Assembly (NCBI RefSeq): GCF_019703515.2
Contig: NC_059372.1
Location: 16,405,492 to 16,469,491 of the forward strand
Length of the DNA: 64,000 bases
Direction of reading: 5' to 3'
Origin: Myxocyprinus asiaticus
Taxonomy: Eukaryota > Chordata > Actinopteri > Cypriniformes > Catostomidae
Positions 25,820-36,203 of this stretch are shown piece by piece. The translations under genes were made by a program, and so were the position numbers. The notes under the pieces were generated by a model. That model saw nothing but the letters and a program-made list of their open reading frames with translations. It was not told the DNA's origin and did not search any database. Position 1 is the first letter of the stretch. Each line of letters begins with the position of its first letter.

Positions 25820-27850
25820 TCATGACATAATAACATAATTTATAACAACCTAATTCATCGTATCAAAGTAAGAACGTGAATTTTGCATTGAATTAATTTG
25901 GCTTTTTTGTTGAAAATAATGAAAATAGAAGTGACCCACTCCAAGAACTTTTGTCCTGCTTATAAATTCCCACAGAAGTTCAGCCATCTAGACTTAGCAA
26001 GTTTTGCTCTCCACATTTAAATACAGTGCTGGAAATCTGAGCAACATGATCCTGAGAATGAACCATCCATCTGTCTGCAAAATCACTGTTAAAATCCCGG
26101 CCTTTAGGCATGCTCTCACTCATGTGGTAAATAGTCTGGCATTAGCAGAATTAGGAATTCAACCATGTTCCATCATTCTTGGTGTAATCAAGGGCTTGGC
26201 CCTCAGGGTCAGCCATATATGTGTGTGTGTTTGTGTGTCAATAAGCCTTCATCACTGATATGAGCAGAAGCAGCAGCAGCAGCTGTGTGAGCCCAAGGAC
26301 ATGAGCTTTTTCTGTGCTGTCTCGAGCCTTGTGCTATGAGCGATGGATCATTTGATGCCACTTGCCCAGGTCCCTTCTCCCAGACCACTCTCACTCCCTT
26401 TTTCTTGCTCTATCGCTACTGTATATTTAATTGTCTGCTGGCTGAAATGCCAGGCCCATTTCCAATTACCGTAAATTAAGTGTATAATAACAGTTAGGAT
26501 CCTGTTCACAACCATTTTTAATTGAACACTGTCAATGTTGCTTTCTTTGCTTAACGGCATAAAGAATGAGTTTGGGTCTGATGGAGCGATCCAGCGTTCA
26601 GAGATTTCTCTGGCATCTGCATTCTTGACAGTGTTTGTTCTCTATCAAAACTCTCACGGCTGAGTCCTTTACCAGGCATACAGTGTGATGAGCCACCTGA
26701 TTGGTTGGCACATATGCCGTAATCAGTTAAATGACAGACAGGCTCACAGCTGCACAGTGCAAGCTAAGCCAATTGTGTTACAATTAAAGGCAGCTATTTT
26801 AAGTTCCTGAGTACAAGATGGCTTTCAGATGAATAATTTGGCCCACAGGCATCATCATTATGCAAAGGCTTTGGAAATGTGTTTGTTCCTGTTTTTAATT
26901 GAGCCACTCTGCCCCCACCACACATACACACACTTTCTCTCCAGCCGGAACAGAAATTACAAGATGAATAGGAGCTGTAGGACACATTTTAGGGCATCAC
27001 CTACAATACCACACATGTCCAGATGAGTCATGTGATTAGTGTCTCTGTGGCACCACTGCTATAATTTGTAGTGTTAGAGAGTTTGACCTTTTGTAATGGG
27101 CCTGTGAGGATCTGAGAAAGGGGGAACCGATATTGCACCGGCTCTCTTCAGCAAGCGCAACACGCTGCCATTTGGGAGCAATCTAAGGAAGGGTAGGATC
27201 AAGGGAGAGAAAATGCTGAGGCCAGGAAAAGATGCTGGCTCTCATTGCAAGAGGTGAAGTAGAGGCAGGAACTGTGTCACTTAATCCGCAGTTGTGTCAA
27301 ATGTTGATTTGACAGAGCCACTGGGCCGCTGTGCAGACGAAAGGGCATCTATACCTGCTCCTAATTCAACTAGCCACATAGCCTTTTGCTCAGTGTTGGG
27401 AATTGATTTGGCCAAGAGGTCAGGGCCTTTTCTAAGACCTTGGTTTGTGTTCTTCTGCCAGGAGATGAGATATTAGAGCATTGTTTGAAACAGAACAAAA
27501 CCTTTCTACACACTAACACCATCTGTCAACCCTTGGTCACATCCAGGTGTTTTGAGTTAATCAGTTTAACAGACTATTTTGAGCAGTGAGCATTTCACTG
27601 CTGGTTTTATGTTGGACAAAGCACAAATACTTCCTCTAAAGAGTCCTCGTTGGGTAGTTTTCTCAGCATGAGCAGTAAATACGTTTCTCTTCCATCCATG
27701 CTGTTTTTCAGTAGCATACCCTGCTGAAAGTTTCTTTTTTTTTTTTTCTTTTTTTTTTTTAGAATAGTTGGTGCTGGTTTAGTGCTGGTCTAGCTGGTGG
27801 ACCAGCATAACCATGTTGTTCACCAGTAAAAATAAAGAAGCCTGGTTTGG
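25820..27850. other. Unique non-coding stretch
   Basis: No exon or transposon end recognised. A T-rich run lies at 27731-27760, followed at 27765-27830 by several tgctggt/accagc words, a mini-repeat pattern common in cyprinid DNA. Confidence 0.35.
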
Positions 27851-27858
27851 GCTCTAGC

Positions 27859-28760
27859 TAAGGGTGTAATGGTTCACTCATCTCACGATTCGGTTCAGTT
27901 CATGATACTGTTTGATTTGTTTCATGATTCTTAAAACCTGAATCAAGAAAAGTTAAGATTGAAAGTTTTTATTATTATTATTATTATTATTAATTTATAG
28001 TCATATGCAAAACAGTTTATTTACTTAAAAATGTAGCTAAAACTACTGTTTTTAAAAGTGCAAAATGATCTATCAGAGATGTACTAGGACTAAAACTCTG
28101 GCCAGAACATGGCAATGGTGACACCAAATGGAAATATTAGCTAATAATTCTGCTTACTGAATATACGGAACTGTTAGATACATGTTCTGCTTACACACTG
28201 ATTACAAACATTTAAAATCTTTTAAATTAAAATTGTATTTTTCTAAAATAGTATTCAGATTACATAATATACTAAATATTCTTTTCAAAAATACATAATG
28301 GCAGTGCATGCTTATCCAGTTAAATAATAATAATTTACTGATTAAATCAAATAAGATATGATATTACCCCATAGCATTATTATACATAATATTCAGCATT
28401 TTATACTAGTAGATTAATATGGCACTTAATATTAAACCTCTGTAAATGTTCTCTCGTGCAGTCAGAGCAGATCACTCTTGTGCTTCAAATGGACTTTAGA
28501 TCCCTCATGCCGAAAAGGTGCATCTCACTCCCGCTACTGGTTTCACTTTCAGCTGAACTCATTAGCTTATTTTAGAGCTCCGTGTGTTCAATTAAGTGAT
28601 TTCCATATGTATCCCCGCATTACGTTGGCATAGGACGTTGCGCGTATTGGATAGAACAGATGCTAAAATAATTGTAAAATACAAAAAAAGAAGTCCCATC
28701 TCCATAGTCAAATTTTTGAACCGCAGTGCATCGTGCCACGACAAACCGTTACACCCCCTA
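27859..28760. mobile_element. Non-autonomous hAT-like element with perfect 8-bp target duplication
   Basis: Left end taagggtgtaatggttc, right end aaaccgttacacccccta. The octamer gctctagc is present at 27851-27858 and 28761-28768. The 902-bp interior includes an (ATT)n run at about 27970-27992 and no transposase. The termini match those of 5154-6570, so both were probably moved by the same hAT transposase. Confidence 0.85.
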
Positions 28761-28893
28761 GCTCTAGCACATCAGCATCCAAAACACAACTTTTCAAAAA
28801 GTGGCTACAGTGCTACAATCAGGGCATGTGGCTGCACAGTTTGTAAATAGTGACACTCCCTTCATTGGCCTGCAGCTGGAGGCTTGTGAGTTA

Positions 28894-29427
28894 TGCTGCA
28901 TTCCATTCAACTCGGAAAGTCAGATTTTCCAACTTCATACTAGGAAAAGTGCAATGGAACGCTATTTGAAGTCGGAATTCCAACTTGGAAAGTGGTGCGA
29001 AAATTTTAAACTCTGATTTCGCCAAGATGCAGGTGCGTGACATCACACAAACATGTCGGCACCCAGGAAGATGTACAAAATAAGTGATAAACATTCACTT
29101 TTATTAAATAATATCGATAAATGAGTCAAAGTTCCTACATTACATGATATTAAAACTTGTTTAACAAACGTTAGCAGTACACAGGTGTTCAAAACATGGC
29201 ATATTATACTATCTTTTAATAAGCGTACACTGGTAGCACAAATGCTAGTTTTGCAGAATTGTTTATGAATGGGTTGCTAGGACACACCTGCTAAGCTAAT
29301 GGGAGCGTTACAGTGTTGTTTCCTTAAACGTCATCTTCCGAGCATCTGGCAATGGAATGCATTTATGGTCGGAGATTGGAGATATCAAATAGGAATATCC
29401 CACATCTGACTTGAATGGAACTCAGCA
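28894..29427. mobile_element. Harbinger-type MITE with TTA target duplication
   Basis: The left end tgctgcattccattcaact and right end ttgaatggaactcagca are inverted copies. TTA flanks both sides (28891-28893, 29428-29430), the preferred PIF/Harbinger target. The 534-bp interior has inverted subterminal words (tcggaaa, ccgagc) and no coding frame. The end tgctg...ttccattcaa resembles that of 22272-22756. Confidence 0.75.
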
Positions 29428-29430
29428 TTA

Positions 29431-30009
29431 ATCCAGCGCAACTGTCAGAGCCCTGTAATAAAGCACGCTCTCAATCAGGACACATCCACTCCCTTCAACT
29501 CAGCACAGGCCTTCACAATCATTGCTTGGCAAGCCATGAGAAAGCAAATGAGTTTGCAGTCTAGACATCTGTGCTGCTGGTGGCAGGTTGTAGGCAGGAA
29601 AGCCTACTGTGTCCCCACAGCAAATGAGCTGAGTGACTCACTTGATCACAGCCAGGGACTTCCTGTTAGACATTATGATATGATTTGGACAAGACTGAGG
29701 TCTAATCAGAAAGTGAAGTTTACAGTGCCTTTAATGGAGACGTTTTTGTCATGGTGAGCTGTTCTGGATTTACATATTGACTGACATATTCATACATTTT
29801 AATACTTGTTGTCTACTGTGGAGATAGGGTATTCTGGTATTACCTTGGCCTTTGTGTGCTGGAGAATATATATGCAGCATAAAAGGATTTTCTTAATGAT
29901 TTTTTTTTTCTTGTTTACCAGTAAATATCTAAACATCATTAAAAAGTTTAGAGTTTAGTAAAGAGCACCACCTATAGGTCAGTGGTGGTACTATTCTTTT
30001 ACTTTAGAT
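29431..30009. other. No feature recognised
   Basis: Non-coding spacer with no clear repeat ends. Confidence 0.35.
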
Positions 30010-30445
30010 ACACAGACTAAAAAAAAAGCTCAATGGGGTTAAGATCCATAACACTCTTGTCCAAGTTGTCCTTGTCTTTGAAGACTGTAGTATACATTTG
30101 TATGAATTGGCAATTTCAAGCATTGTATAGCCTTCATTCCTCAAAACAATGATTGACTGACGAGTTTCTAGAGAAAGCTGTTTCTTTTTTGCCATTTTTG
30201 ACCTAATATTTACCTTAAGACATGCCAGTCTATTGCATACTGTGGCAACTCAAAAACAAATGCAAAGACAATGTTAAGCTTCATTTAACAAACCAAATAG
30301 CTTTCAGCTGTGTTTTGATGTCATGGCAAGTGATTTTCTAGTACCAAACTAGCAATTTAACAGGATTACTCAAGGATAAGGTGTTGGAGTGATGGCAGTT
30401 GGAAATGGGACCTGTCTAGATTTGATCAAAAATTATTATTTTTTA
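30010..30445 (-). pseudogene. Internally deleted Tc1-like transposon (Tdr2-like)
   Basis: The minus strand starts a transposase at 30195 with MAKKKQLSLETRQSIIVL, the first helix-turn-helix of a Tc1-type protein, followed by RNEGYTMLEIA. After about 40 residues the reading jumps to DNA encoding the DLNPIEL part of the third catalytic motif in another frame (about 30028-30048), then stops. The whole catalytic core between them is missing. The terminal part around 30370-30430 (aaggataaggtgttggagtgatgg) looks like the outer untranslated region of the same family. Non-functional. Confidence 0.65.
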
Positions 30446-30519
30446 TTATTATATTACATTATTCCAAACTTAATAATTGTAATAATTTAATTATCACATG
30501 TTAAATATAACTGCACATA

Positions 30520-30695
30520 TACAGTGAAATTCTTTTTTTTTACATATCCCAGCTAAGCTGGGGTCAGCCATGATACAGTGCCTCTGGAGCAGATAGGGTC
30601 AAGAGCTTTGCTCAAGGGCCCAACAGTGGCATCTTGGCAGTGCTGTGGCTTGAATCCCCAGCCTTTTGATCAGTAACCTAGAGCCTTAACCACTG
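30520..30695 (-). repeat. tRNA-derived SINE joined to a Tc1 element
   Basis: Reading minus, the block opens with cagtggttaaggctctagg (A box like) and continues to ggggattcaagcc (B box, complement of 30649-30661). A tRNA-unrelated body follows (caagggcccaac, gctggggtcagcc on the plus strand), with an A-rich tail at 30530-30541. The expected head sequence beyond cagtgg is missing, because at 30696 the DNA switches abruptly to Tc1 terminal-repeat sequence. Confidence 0.6.
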
Positions 30696-32091
30696 TCTCA
30701 AAAAATTAGAATATGGTGACATGCCAATCAGCTAATCAACTCAAAACACCTGCAAAGGTTTCCTGAGCCTTCAAAATGGTCTCTCAGTTTGGTTCACTAG
30801 GCTACACAATCATGGGGAAGACTGCTGATCTGACAGTTGTCCAGAAGACAATCATTGACACCCTTCACAAGGAGGGTAAGCCACAAACATTCATTGTCAA
30901 AGAAGCTGGCTGTTCACAGAGTGCTGTATCCAAGCATGTTAACAGAAAGTTGAGTGGAAGGAAAAAGTGTGGAAGAAAAAGATGCACAACCAACCGAGAG
31001 AACCGCAGCCTTACGATTGTCAAGCAAAATCAATTCAAGAATTTGGGTGAACTTCACAAGGAATGGACTGAGGCTGGGGTCAAGGCATCAAGAGCCACCA
31101 CACACAGACATGTCAAGGAATTTGGCTACAGTTGTCGTATTCCTCTTGTTAAGCCACTCCTGAACCACAGACAACGTCAGAGGCGTCTTACCTGGGCTAA
31201 GGAGAAGAAGAACTGGACTGTTGCCCAGTGTTCCAAAGTCCTCTTTTCAGATGAGAGCAAGTTTTGTATTTCATTTGGAAACCAAGGTCCTAGAGTCTGG
31301 AGGAAGGGTGGAGAAGCTCATAGCCCAAGTTGCTTGAAGTCCAGTGTTAAGTTTCCACAATCTGTGATGATTTGGGGTGCAGTGTCATCTGCTGGTGTTG
31401 GTCCATTGTGTTTTTTAAAAACCAAAGTCACTGCACCCGTTTACCAAGAAATTTTGGAGCACTTCATGCTTCCTTCTGCTGACCAGCTTTTTAAAGATGC
31501 TGATTTCATTTTCCAGCAGGATTTGGCACCTGCCCACACTGCCAAAAGCACCAAAAGTTGGTTAAATGACCATGGTGTTGGTGTGATTGACTGGCCAGCA
31601 AACTCACCAGACCTGAACCCCATAGAGAATCTATGGGGTATTGTCAAGAGGAAAATGAGAAACAAGAGACCAAAAAATGCAGATGAGCTGAAGGCCACTG
31701 TCAAAGAAACCTGGGCTTCCATACCACCTCAGCAGTGCCACAAACTGATCACCTCCATGCCACGCCGAATTGAGGCAGTAATTAATGCAAAAGGAGCCCC
31801 TACCAAGTATTGAGTACATATACAGTAAATGAACATACTTTCCAGAAGGCCAACAATTCACTAAAAATGTTTTTTTTTATTGGTCTTATGATGTATTCTA
31901 ATTTTTTGAGATAGTGAATTGGTGGGTTTTTGTTAAATGTGAGCCAAAATCATCACAATTAAAAGAACCAAAGACATAAACTACTTCAGTCTGTGTGCAC
32001 TGAATTTATTTAATACACGAGTTTCACAATTTGAGTTGAATTACTGAAATAAATGAACTTTTCCATGACATTCTAATTTATTGAGATGCAC

Positions 32092-32094
<3 letters not shown>
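30696..32094 (+). mobile_element. Tc1/mariner element, 5'-truncated, with near-intact transposase
   Basis: The right terminal inverted repeat is long, from about 31893 (tattctaattttttgagata) to 32094 (ttgagatgcacctg), and is followed by TA. On the left only the innermost part of the partner repeat survives (tctcaaaaaattagaatatg, 30696-30715), abutting a SINE. About 180 bp of left terminal repeat, including the outer transposase binding site and cleavage end, is therefore gone. The element could express transposase but should not be able to move. It ends in an (AT)n tract, a favoured TA-rich target. Confidence 0.85.
30812..31813 (+). CDS. Tc1-like DD34E transposase
   Basis: A 333-residue protein counted from MGKTADLTVVQKTIID; an in-frame ATG 36 bp upstream (30776) gives 345, but the internal Met matches the start usual for this family. 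The N-terminal helix-turn-helix region includes DTLHKEGKPQTFIVKEAGCS and SAVSKHVNRKLSGRKK; a basic segment follows (GRKKCGRKRC). The catalytic triad is all present: Asp in LFSDESKF, Asp in FQQDLAPAHT and Glu in DLNPIENLWG, with the last two 34 residues apart. A nuclear transposase would bind the terminal repeats and cut and paste at TA. The frame is open to the TGA at 31811-31813, with no stop or frameshift, making this the best preserved protein in the window. Residue changes may still impair it. Confidence 0.92.
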   Translation: MGKTADLTVVQKTIIDTLHKEGKPQTFIVKEAGCSQSAVSKHVNRKLSGRKKCGRKRCTTNRENRSLTIVKQNQFKNLGELHKEWTEAGVKASRATTHRHVKEFGYSCRIPLVKPLLNHRQRQRRLTWAKEKKNWTVAQCSKVLFSDESKFCISFGNQGPRVWRKGGEAHSPSCLKSSVKFPQSVMIWGAVSSAGVGPLCFLKTKVTAPVYQEILEHFMLPSADQLFKDADFIFQQDLAPAHTAKSTKSWLNDHGVGVIDWPANSPDLNPIENLWGIVKRKMRNKRPKNADELKATVKETWASIPPQQCHKLITSMPRRIEAVINAKGAPTKY

Positions 32095-32130
<36 letters not shown>

Positions 32131-32132
32131 TA
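32095..32132. repeat. (TA)n / (CA)n microsatellite
   Basis: A TA run passing into tacacacacata. It separates two Tc1-like elements and supplies TA target sites for both. Confidence 0.85.
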
Positions 32133-32954
32133 CAGTTGAAGTCAGAAGTTTACATACAACTTAGCCAAATACATTTAAACTTTTTCACAATTCCTGACAT
32201 TTAATCATAGAAAACATTCCATGTCTTAGGTCAGTTAGGATCACTACTTTATTTTAAGAATGTGAAATGTATTTGGTAGCAGTGCCTTTAAATTGTTTAA
32301 CTTGGGTGAAACGTTTTGGGTAGCCTTCCACAAGCTTCTCACAATAAGTTTTGCAGACAAAACTGGTGAAATTGAGTAAGGTTTTTAGGCCTCCTTGCTC
32401 GCACACGCTTTTTCATTTCTGCCCACAAATCGGATTGAGGTCAGGGCTCTGTGATGGCCACTCCAATACCTTAAATTTGTTGTCTTTAAGCCATTTTGCA
32501 ACAACTTTGGAGGTATACTCTGGGTCATTGTACATTTGGAAGACCCATTTGTGACCGAGCTTTAACTTCCTGGCTGTGAGTGCATTATTGTTATTGTCAT
32601 AGACATAAAGGAACTTAAAATAAAAATGTGTTATGTTCACCGAGAGAGATGTTGTACAGCCCTGAACAATAAATCAGGCTGCACTGTTACCTGGCCACGA
32701 CTCAAATGCTCCACAATCATGGAAATGTAACTACGGGAACAATTTGAAAAAGAAACAACACACACACACAAAATAAAAAAAATAAAATAAATAGATAATA
32801 AAAATATATATATATATTTTATACATTCACAGGTACACCTCCAATAACCGTTTAGCTTATCAGAAGCTAAATGTCTAATTGTCTAAAGGCTTGGCATCAT
32901 TTTCTGGAATTTTCCAAGCTGCTTAAAGGCACAGTTAACTTGGTGTATGTAAAC
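32133..32954 (-). pseudogene. Tc1-like relic (Sleeping Beauty-type ends), filled and split
   Basis: The left end cagttgaagtcagaagttta follows TA and is a Sleeping-Beauty-type terminal repeat. From 32640 down to 32413 the minus strand encodes part of the catalytic domain: LGHKWVFQMYNDPEYTS (region of the second acid, D present) and KVLEWPSQSPDLNPI, after which the third-acid segment is broken. At 32573 the transposon text stops, foreign DNA runs to about 32825, and transposon sequence resumes with acaggtacacctccaat and ggcatcattttctggaattt. At 32954 it is cut by DIRS copy 1, and ttctga at 36204 appears to be its continuation. No function remains. Confidence 0.75.
32573..32770 (-). repeat. Inverted copy of 37431-37629 (left arm)
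   Basis: Nearly every base from gctgtgagtgcattattgtt to aatttgaaaa and the following ac run is the reverse complement of 37431-37629, with only a few differences by eye (one a/g pair in the gactcaaatg neighbourhood, one in the tgttgcctgg region). It lies exactly in the gap of the Tc1 relic. A 4-bp overlap (gctg) exists at the junction with transposon DNA. Confidence 0.85.
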
Positions 32955-33165
32955 GTAATGGTTACTTGCGTAACCTCCGTTCCCTGATGGAGGGAATGAG
33001 ATGTTGTGTCGATGCAGTGACACTAGGTGTCACTCTTGGGAGCCCGAGACACCTCTGGTCTTTGATAAAAGGCCAATGATAATTGGCGAGTGGTATTTGC
33101 ATGCCACTCCCCCGGACATACGGGTATAAAAGGAGCTGGTATGCAACCACTCATTCAGGTTTTAT
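32955..33165. repeat. DIRS copy 1 left inverted terminal repeat
   Basis: It shares, in inverted orientation, the block gggagcccgagacac ... ggtataaaaggagctggt with the right end. It includes a TATAAAAGG box at 33125-33133. Confidence 0.85.
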
Positions 33166-33244
33166 GCTGAGGAGCCGAGACAAGGTCCGGCCATTTCAGC
33201 GGGTAGTTCAGCATTGTGGCAGGAGGGACACAACGTCTCGTTCC

Positions 33245-33345
33245 CTCCATCATGGAACGGAGGTTATGCAAGTAACCATGACGTTCCCTATCTGTCACTC
33301 ACTTGACGTTGTGTTGATGTAGTGACACTAGGGGTCCCTATACGA
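33245..33345. repeat. DIRS copy 1 internal complementary region
   Basis: The first half (ggaacggaggttatgcaagtaaccat) is complementary to the outer left end. The second half (gttccctatctgtcactcac) is complementary to the outer right end. In DIRS elements this segment templates completion of the split termini during replication. Confidence 0.8.
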
Positions 33346-33389
33346 AACGCCCGATCCCGTCGGGAAGAACACCACATAGTGAACAGATA

Positions 33390-33938
33390 CGCCTGACCCT
33401 CGAATGCAAACCGCAGGAAGGGTCTGTGTCGAGGTAGAATCGAGACGTGGAAGTACGCGTCCTTCAGGTCTACCGCCACGAACCAATCTTGATGCCGGAC
33501 GCTCGCCAGAATGCGTTTTTGCGTCAGCATCTTGAACGGGAGTCTGTGTAAAGCCTGGTTCAGTACTCACAGGTCCAAGATTGTCCGCAACCCACTGCCT
33601 TTTTTCGGTAGGATGAAGTAGGGGCTGTAAAACCCCTTCTTCATCTTGGCCGGAGGGACAGGTTCTATCGCACCCTTCCGTAGGAAGGTAGCAATCTCCG
33701 CACGCAAGGTAACAGCATTTTCGTCCTTCACCAAGGTGAAGTGGATACCGCCGAACCTGGGCGGACGCCTGGCGAACTGAATCGCGTATCCGTGTCGGAC
33801 GGTCCGGACCATCCATTGTGACGGACTGGAAAGCGCAAGCCACGCGTCCAAGTTCCGCGCAAGGGGGACCACAGGGACAACGTCGTCGGATGTACCGGTA
33901 GGTGGGGCCTCACGGCGGGGCGGAGCTCGAGGTGCCAC
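33390..33938 (-). pseudogene. DIRS copy 1 reverse transcriptase, N-terminal part
   Basis: From 33938 the frame reads through RNLDAWLALSSPSQWM, GYAIQFARRPPRF, LRKGAIEPVPPAKM and GFYSPYFILPKKGSGLRTIL. After a frame change, HQDWFVAVDLKDAYFHVS carries the first catalytic aspartate. The palm YxDD motif and everything after it are deleted. The layout is that of a DIRS-type RT. It is inactive. Confidence 0.8.
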
Positions 33939-34086
33939 ACCATGTCGTGGCCGTGCTGAGTCTAAGCACTTACCTGGCTCCTTGTGACCACCCCCAGAAC
34001 AGCCTGGGATGGGGGAGGAAGAGGCCTGTCCTCATGACCCGTGAACACTGTCACATCGGGGGCGGATTTATGCCACAGCTGGGCGC

Positions 34087-35708
34087 TCAGGGGCGGGAGA
34101 CCGCCGCTGGAGCGCCAAACCTGCCAAATAGAGTGGTGGACGGTGGTCGTGATGACGGCCGTGCACACCGGATACGTGACCCAGGGAACAAAGAAACTGC
34201 TCTGCTGAACTCTTGAGTACTGCAGCCACTTGGGCATGCAGCGCAATTAAATGCAAAGGTAACAAAAAGATTCTCCTTCCAGCCTTCGACTGGGGGATGG
34301 AGAGGTCTGCTTACCAGCTCCAGAGCAGCGGGTTTCTTCATCCCTGGGTCGCCCGTCTCAAGGGCGATTTGAAGCCTTTCATGGGTTCTTGGCGGCCGCG
34401 AGACGGGTGACGTCTTCTTCCTGCGGTGGGCTCCATACCAGGGCCAGGTCGAAGGGGTGGGCTGCGGCAGAGCCGGTGCAGTCACCGCAGGGGGACGCCC
34501 TTGGCAATGAGCAGATGGGGTGCGGGATCTTGAGCCGTGCCGGGGCAGGATATGCCGGATAGCCTCCATCTGCTGCTCCACCGTCAAGAACTCCTCGGCA
34601 AAGTCCATGACGGTGTCACCGAATAGGCCAGCCTGGGAGATGGGGGCAGCAAGGAACCGTGTCCTGTCGGCCTCACCCATCTTGACCAGGTTGAGCCAAA
34701 GGTGGCGCTCCTGAACCACTAATGTGGACATCGTCCACCTGAGAGACCGCGCCATGATCTCCGTCGCTCGGAGAGCGAATTTGGTTGCCGAGCACAGTTC
34801 CTGCATCAATCCCGGGGCAGAACTACCCTCATGCAGTTCCTTTAGCACCTTGGCGGACTTGCAGGAGAGCCATGGCGTGCAGGGCAGAGGCGGCTTGTCC
34901 AGCAGCACCGTAGGCCTTGGCCGTCAGAGACGACGTAAACCTACAGGCCTTGGAAGGGGGCTTTGGGCACCCGCACCAGGTGGTGGCGCTCTGCGGGCAT
35001 AGGTGCACCGCGAGCGCCTTTATCCACCGGGGGATTGCTGAATAGCCCTTGGCCGCCCCACCATCGAGGGTAGTGAGGATGGGGAAGCTGAAAAGATCGG
35101 GACCGGGCAGTAAAAAAGTGCCTCCCACGACCTTGTCAGCTCTTCATGCACTTCCGGGAAGAAAGGAATGGGGTCAGGGCGTGGCTTTGAACAGCGCCAC
35201 GAGCCCAGGAACCAATCATCGAGCCGCGAGGGTTCAGGGAAGAGCAGAGGGTTCCAGTCTAGCCGACGCTCGCAGCTGCCCGGGAAAGCATGTCATCATC
35301 TCCGCGTCAGCCTGTGACTGGGCAATCGTCCCCGAAGGGAGGAGCCCGGCTGAGGCTTCCGCATTCGACTGGACGAGCCCGCTCTCCGATGCTGCGCTCG
35401 AGAGCTCATCACTTTTGCAGGCTCCAAATAAGAGGTCGAACTCGCCGTGAAGACAAGCGTGCTGGGGAATGGGAGGTCCGCGGGAGGATACCCGGCGAAG
35501 GCGGTCCCATTGGGTTCCCCAAATCGTACCCAGTGCTAGCTGCGCTGGCCTCATACCCGTGGGTAAAAGGACCGAGGCGTGGAGCCTCTGGGGTGGCTTG
35601 CTTTCTTACAAAGGCGAGCCGCGACTGCATCGTTGCCATGGACATGTCCTCGCAATGAGTACATGACCATCCACGAACGCTGTCTCCGCGTGAGCAGTGC
35701 CCAGACAT
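34087..35708 (-). pseudogene. DIRS copy 1 gag-like ORF1
   Basis: It begins near 35708 with MSGHCSRGDSVRGW; neighbouring frames supply CTHCEDMSMATMQSRLAF. The later part is one open frame of 273 codons (34908-34087) with STLVVQERHLWLNLVKMG, RFLAAPISQAGLFG and FAEEFLTVEQQMEAIRHIL. This helical gag region is shared with copy 2. No zinc knuckle. Frames switch at least twice upstream of 34908, so the full-length protein cannot be made. Confidence 0.7.
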
Positions 35709-36024
35709 GAAAGACAGTGATCGTTACCATCAGAAGGCGAGAGATAACGAGCGCAACCAGGAATAACACACAAAGGAAAGGCATCTTTAAAAAGACGCGT
35801 CTTTAAAAAGATGTTCCGTGTGTGCCGCTCTTTTAGAGAAATATACTCTTTTAGAGAAATATACTCTTATTTCTGCCGAAGCGCCCAGGGGCATTTTCTG
35901 CAGTGCACCAGTGCAGAGGAGGGAGAAGCCGCTGAAATGCACCGTCAGATCCAGCAGAGGTGAATGAACAGTCATGGGAATTCAGCTCAGTGAGCATGAC
36001 CGTTCGGCTCCGAAGAGAAAATCT

Positions 36025-36203
36025 GAATGAGTGGTTGTATACCAGCTCCTTTTATACCCGTATGTCCGGGGGAGTGACATGCAAATACCACTCGCTAATT
36101 TTCACTGGCCTTTTATCAAAGACCAGAAGTGTCTCGGGCTCCCAAGAGTGACCCCTAGTGTAACTACATCAACACAACTTCGAGTGAGTGACAGATAGGG
36201 AAC
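36025..36203. repeat. DIRS copy 1 right inverted terminal repeat
   Basis: Inverted match to 32955-33165, ending gagtgacagatagggaac. Confidence 0.85.
36048..36056 (-). promoter_or_regulatory. TATA box in DIRS copy 1 right terminal repeat
   Basis: TATAAAAGG on the minus strand about 340 bp upstream of the gag start. It is conserved in both terminal repeats of both DIRS copies, so it is likely the element's promoter core. Confidence 0.6.

Larger units (their letters stand above)
32955..36203 (-). mobile_element. DIRS retrotransposon, copy 1 (internally deleted)
   Basis: A 3.25-kb element on the minus strand, bounded by inverted terminal repeats and carrying an internal complementary region near its 3' end. 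It has gag (35708-34087) and the N-terminal half of RT (33938-33390). Sequence equivalent to about 55150-57600 of copy 2 is deleted. This removes the RT catalytic YxDD box, RNase H and the tyrosine recombinase. It made no target duplication, as expected for tyrosine-recombinase integration. Its ends are gtaatggttact on the left and agatagggaac on the right. Confidence 0.85.

Noticed and set aside
32413..32640. Functional Tc1 transposase
   Set aside because: Only a catalytic fragment remains, ending at the third-acid motif with foreign DNA inserted.
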